Below, piece after piece: positions 62,740-64,000 of a stretch of 64,000 bases of DNA (its first letter is position 1; each line of letters opens with the position of its first letter). The stretch is from Rotaria macrura. Its lineage: Eukaryota; Rotifera; Eurotatoria; Philodinida; Philodinidae. Under the pieces are notes generated by a model. The model saw only the letters and a list, made by a program, of their open reading frames with translations. It had not been told where the DNA came from and searched no databases. The stretch lies in the NCBI GenBank assembly GCA_900239685.1, contig OENT01000001.1, forward strand, positions 310,001 to 374,000. The letters run 5' to 3'. The position numbers and the translations under genes are program-made.

Positions 62740-63163
62740 ACAAATGGTAGCTATTTTTTCCTTGAAATTCCCTATCATCAAAATCTTTAGCATTAGAACC
62801 TACAGAGACAATCACTGCAAGCTGATATGCCCATAAATATATAACACCTGCATTCTCTCAAACCCGTATCTGAATTGAGAACTAAAGTCGATATTTGCGG
62901 TCTCATTTTTCATGATAACAATACAAGACCTCCTAGAGTCTGAATTACTAACGAATATATTAGTAGAAAATCACGTAGAAGTTTATTCAAATCAAGCATG
63001 TTCTCCAGATCTAACTCCGTGCAACTTCTTTTTATTTTCTAAACTAAAATAAAACCAACCAAGTGGACTACAGTTTGACGATGGTACTGCAATTTTGCTT
63101 TCATCAGAACAAGTTATTAACATTCTGACAATCGACGATTTCAAAAACCACTTCGATAATTAA
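62740..63163 (+). mobile_element. Decayed mariner-family transposase remnant
   Basis: Broken frames match the C-terminal half of a mariner transposase. LEPTETITAS recalls the block before the second catalytic Asp. FHDNNTRPPRV contains that Asp (codon at 62914). CSPDLTPCNFFLFSKLK is the classic SPDL-P-FFLF block with the third Asp (63008). The two Asp codons are 94 bases apart; a DD34D enzyme needs 105, so about 11 bases are lost and the frame is shifted. Several stop codons interrupt the sequence. No terminal inverted repeats were found. Confidence 0.6.
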
Positions 63164-64000
63164 TTTATGCCAATCAACAAATACCTTTAAGTTATAGATG
63201 AGTACTTTGATTATTTTTCTGAAGAGCTACCAAAAAGAAACGTTTGGATTATTCCTTGTAATATCCATGTTCCGCAAATATTAATAGGATAAAATAATAC
63301 GTGACTTACATCTCATACATTCCCAGCAGATAATCACCAATTCTAAACAGAATAGCTATTTTACCATGTGCGGTGATATTGTAACAGTTTTTACAATGGT
63401 TATTACTTGAAATTTCACTAGGAAAGAAAATTTAATATTTTGTCTAAAATTAGCAATGAGTTCTGAAACGAAATTCTCTGTTTCATCATACACGCAACAT
63501 TGAATGCAACAAAACAATAGATCCATGTTTTCAGATGATTCATTACCATGATTATAACAAAAATTTTACTTGAATTAAAATCAATACAAATTCAAAATAT
63601 AACACATGAAAACTTTTCTTTACTGCTACAAAATCCTTTGCAAATAAATTTCTCTTTCGACAATATCCAGAATAAATTCAGCACAAAGATCGAACAACTG
63701 AAACCATAGTATTTTAAATATTAAGGTTCTTGTTTTTATCAACCATGAATAAGTATTTCACACAGAACTTATGAGCTGAATCGAATCGAAAATCTTTGAA
63801 TGTAACATCTTCAATTAATGAAATCATTCTGTTTAGACCAGTTATTGTTGTTTAACTTCTCAATCAAAATATTATGCGCAGTTATGTATGAATATAACAA
63901 ATTTGCTCATAGAAGATACTTGTTTCAACTGGAGTAATACATGTGAGTCAACGAAAAATCTACATTTGATACACTAATAGACGCGGCAAACAACCTGAAT
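63164..64000. other. AT-rich right end of the window
   Basis: No gene, RNA or repeat is supported. It may include the worn 3' end of the mariner copy. Confidence 0.4.

Noticed and set aside
1..64000. tRNA, rRNA, CRISPR arrays, prokaryotic operons, telomeric repeat arrays
   Set aside because: Looked for by eye on both strands. No GGTTCRANTC-type tRNA core, no rRNA blocks, no regularly spaced repeats and no TGTGGG-type tandem arrays were found; a covariance-model scan was not possible.

Overview
This is a eukaryotic, AT-rich, gene-sparse window. The genes have animal-type products and many short GT-AG introns (mostly 48-80 bp, a few of 0.4-1.8 kb), separated by 0.5-6 kb of AT-rich sequence. 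The gene content suits an invertebrate, and a bdelloid rotifer is the best guess. In favour are clear metazoan genes (CLASP, CRMP, SMARCB1, a neuropeptide precursor) beside an intron-free bacterial-type methylglyoxal synthase, a TIR-SAM protein of a type common in rotifers, and a bacterial-like flavin monooxygenase. The species assignment is inference; no rRNA or mitochondrial marker is present. Exon chains were built by hand from splice signals, reading phase and remembered family sequence. Each recognised multi-exon gene closes on a multiple of three.

Layout, left to right: the 3' tail of an unidentified gene (2-196); a CpG-richer non-coding block with many ACCGTAT-like words; a doubtful terminal exon (~1864-2056); an ARM/HEAT-TIR-SAM protein with an NADase-type glutamate (3610-6101, +); SMARCB1/SNF5 (8448-10687, +); ATAD1/Msp1 (10859-13803, +); methylglyoxal synthase (14646-15131, +); the 32-exon CLASP gene with an internal alternative first exon (17281-30653, +); a small ubiquitin-fold protein convergent with CLASP (31126-31407, -); a secreted neuropeptide precursor with three MSSAW-Gly-Lys-Arg repeats (33789-34967, +); a CRMP-type dihydropyrimidinase pseudoenzyme (36440-42252, -), whose fourth intron carries an antisense polyglutamine membrane protein (40674-41156, +); choline-phosphate cytidylyltransferase (44677-46561, +); an alpha-1,3-fucosyltransferase-like GT10 enzyme (49208-51333, +); and a flavin monooxygenase resembling bacterial trimethylamine monooxygenase (53207-54651, -). 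The right end (55-64 kb) is gene-poor and holds a decayed non-LTR retrotransposon reverse transcriptase and a decayed mariner transposase.

The genes do not form an operon or an obvious shared pathway; each looks independently transcribed. CLASP (microtubule plus-end stabiliser) and CRMP (tubulin/cytoskeleton adaptor) are functionally related neighbours, but this may be coincidence. No convincing new multi-gene system is visible. The items most worth following are the amidated-peptide precursor, the transferred methylglyoxal synthase, the TIR protein with a rearranged SARM1-like domain order, the TOG1-less CLASP isoform and the CRMP metal-site changes.
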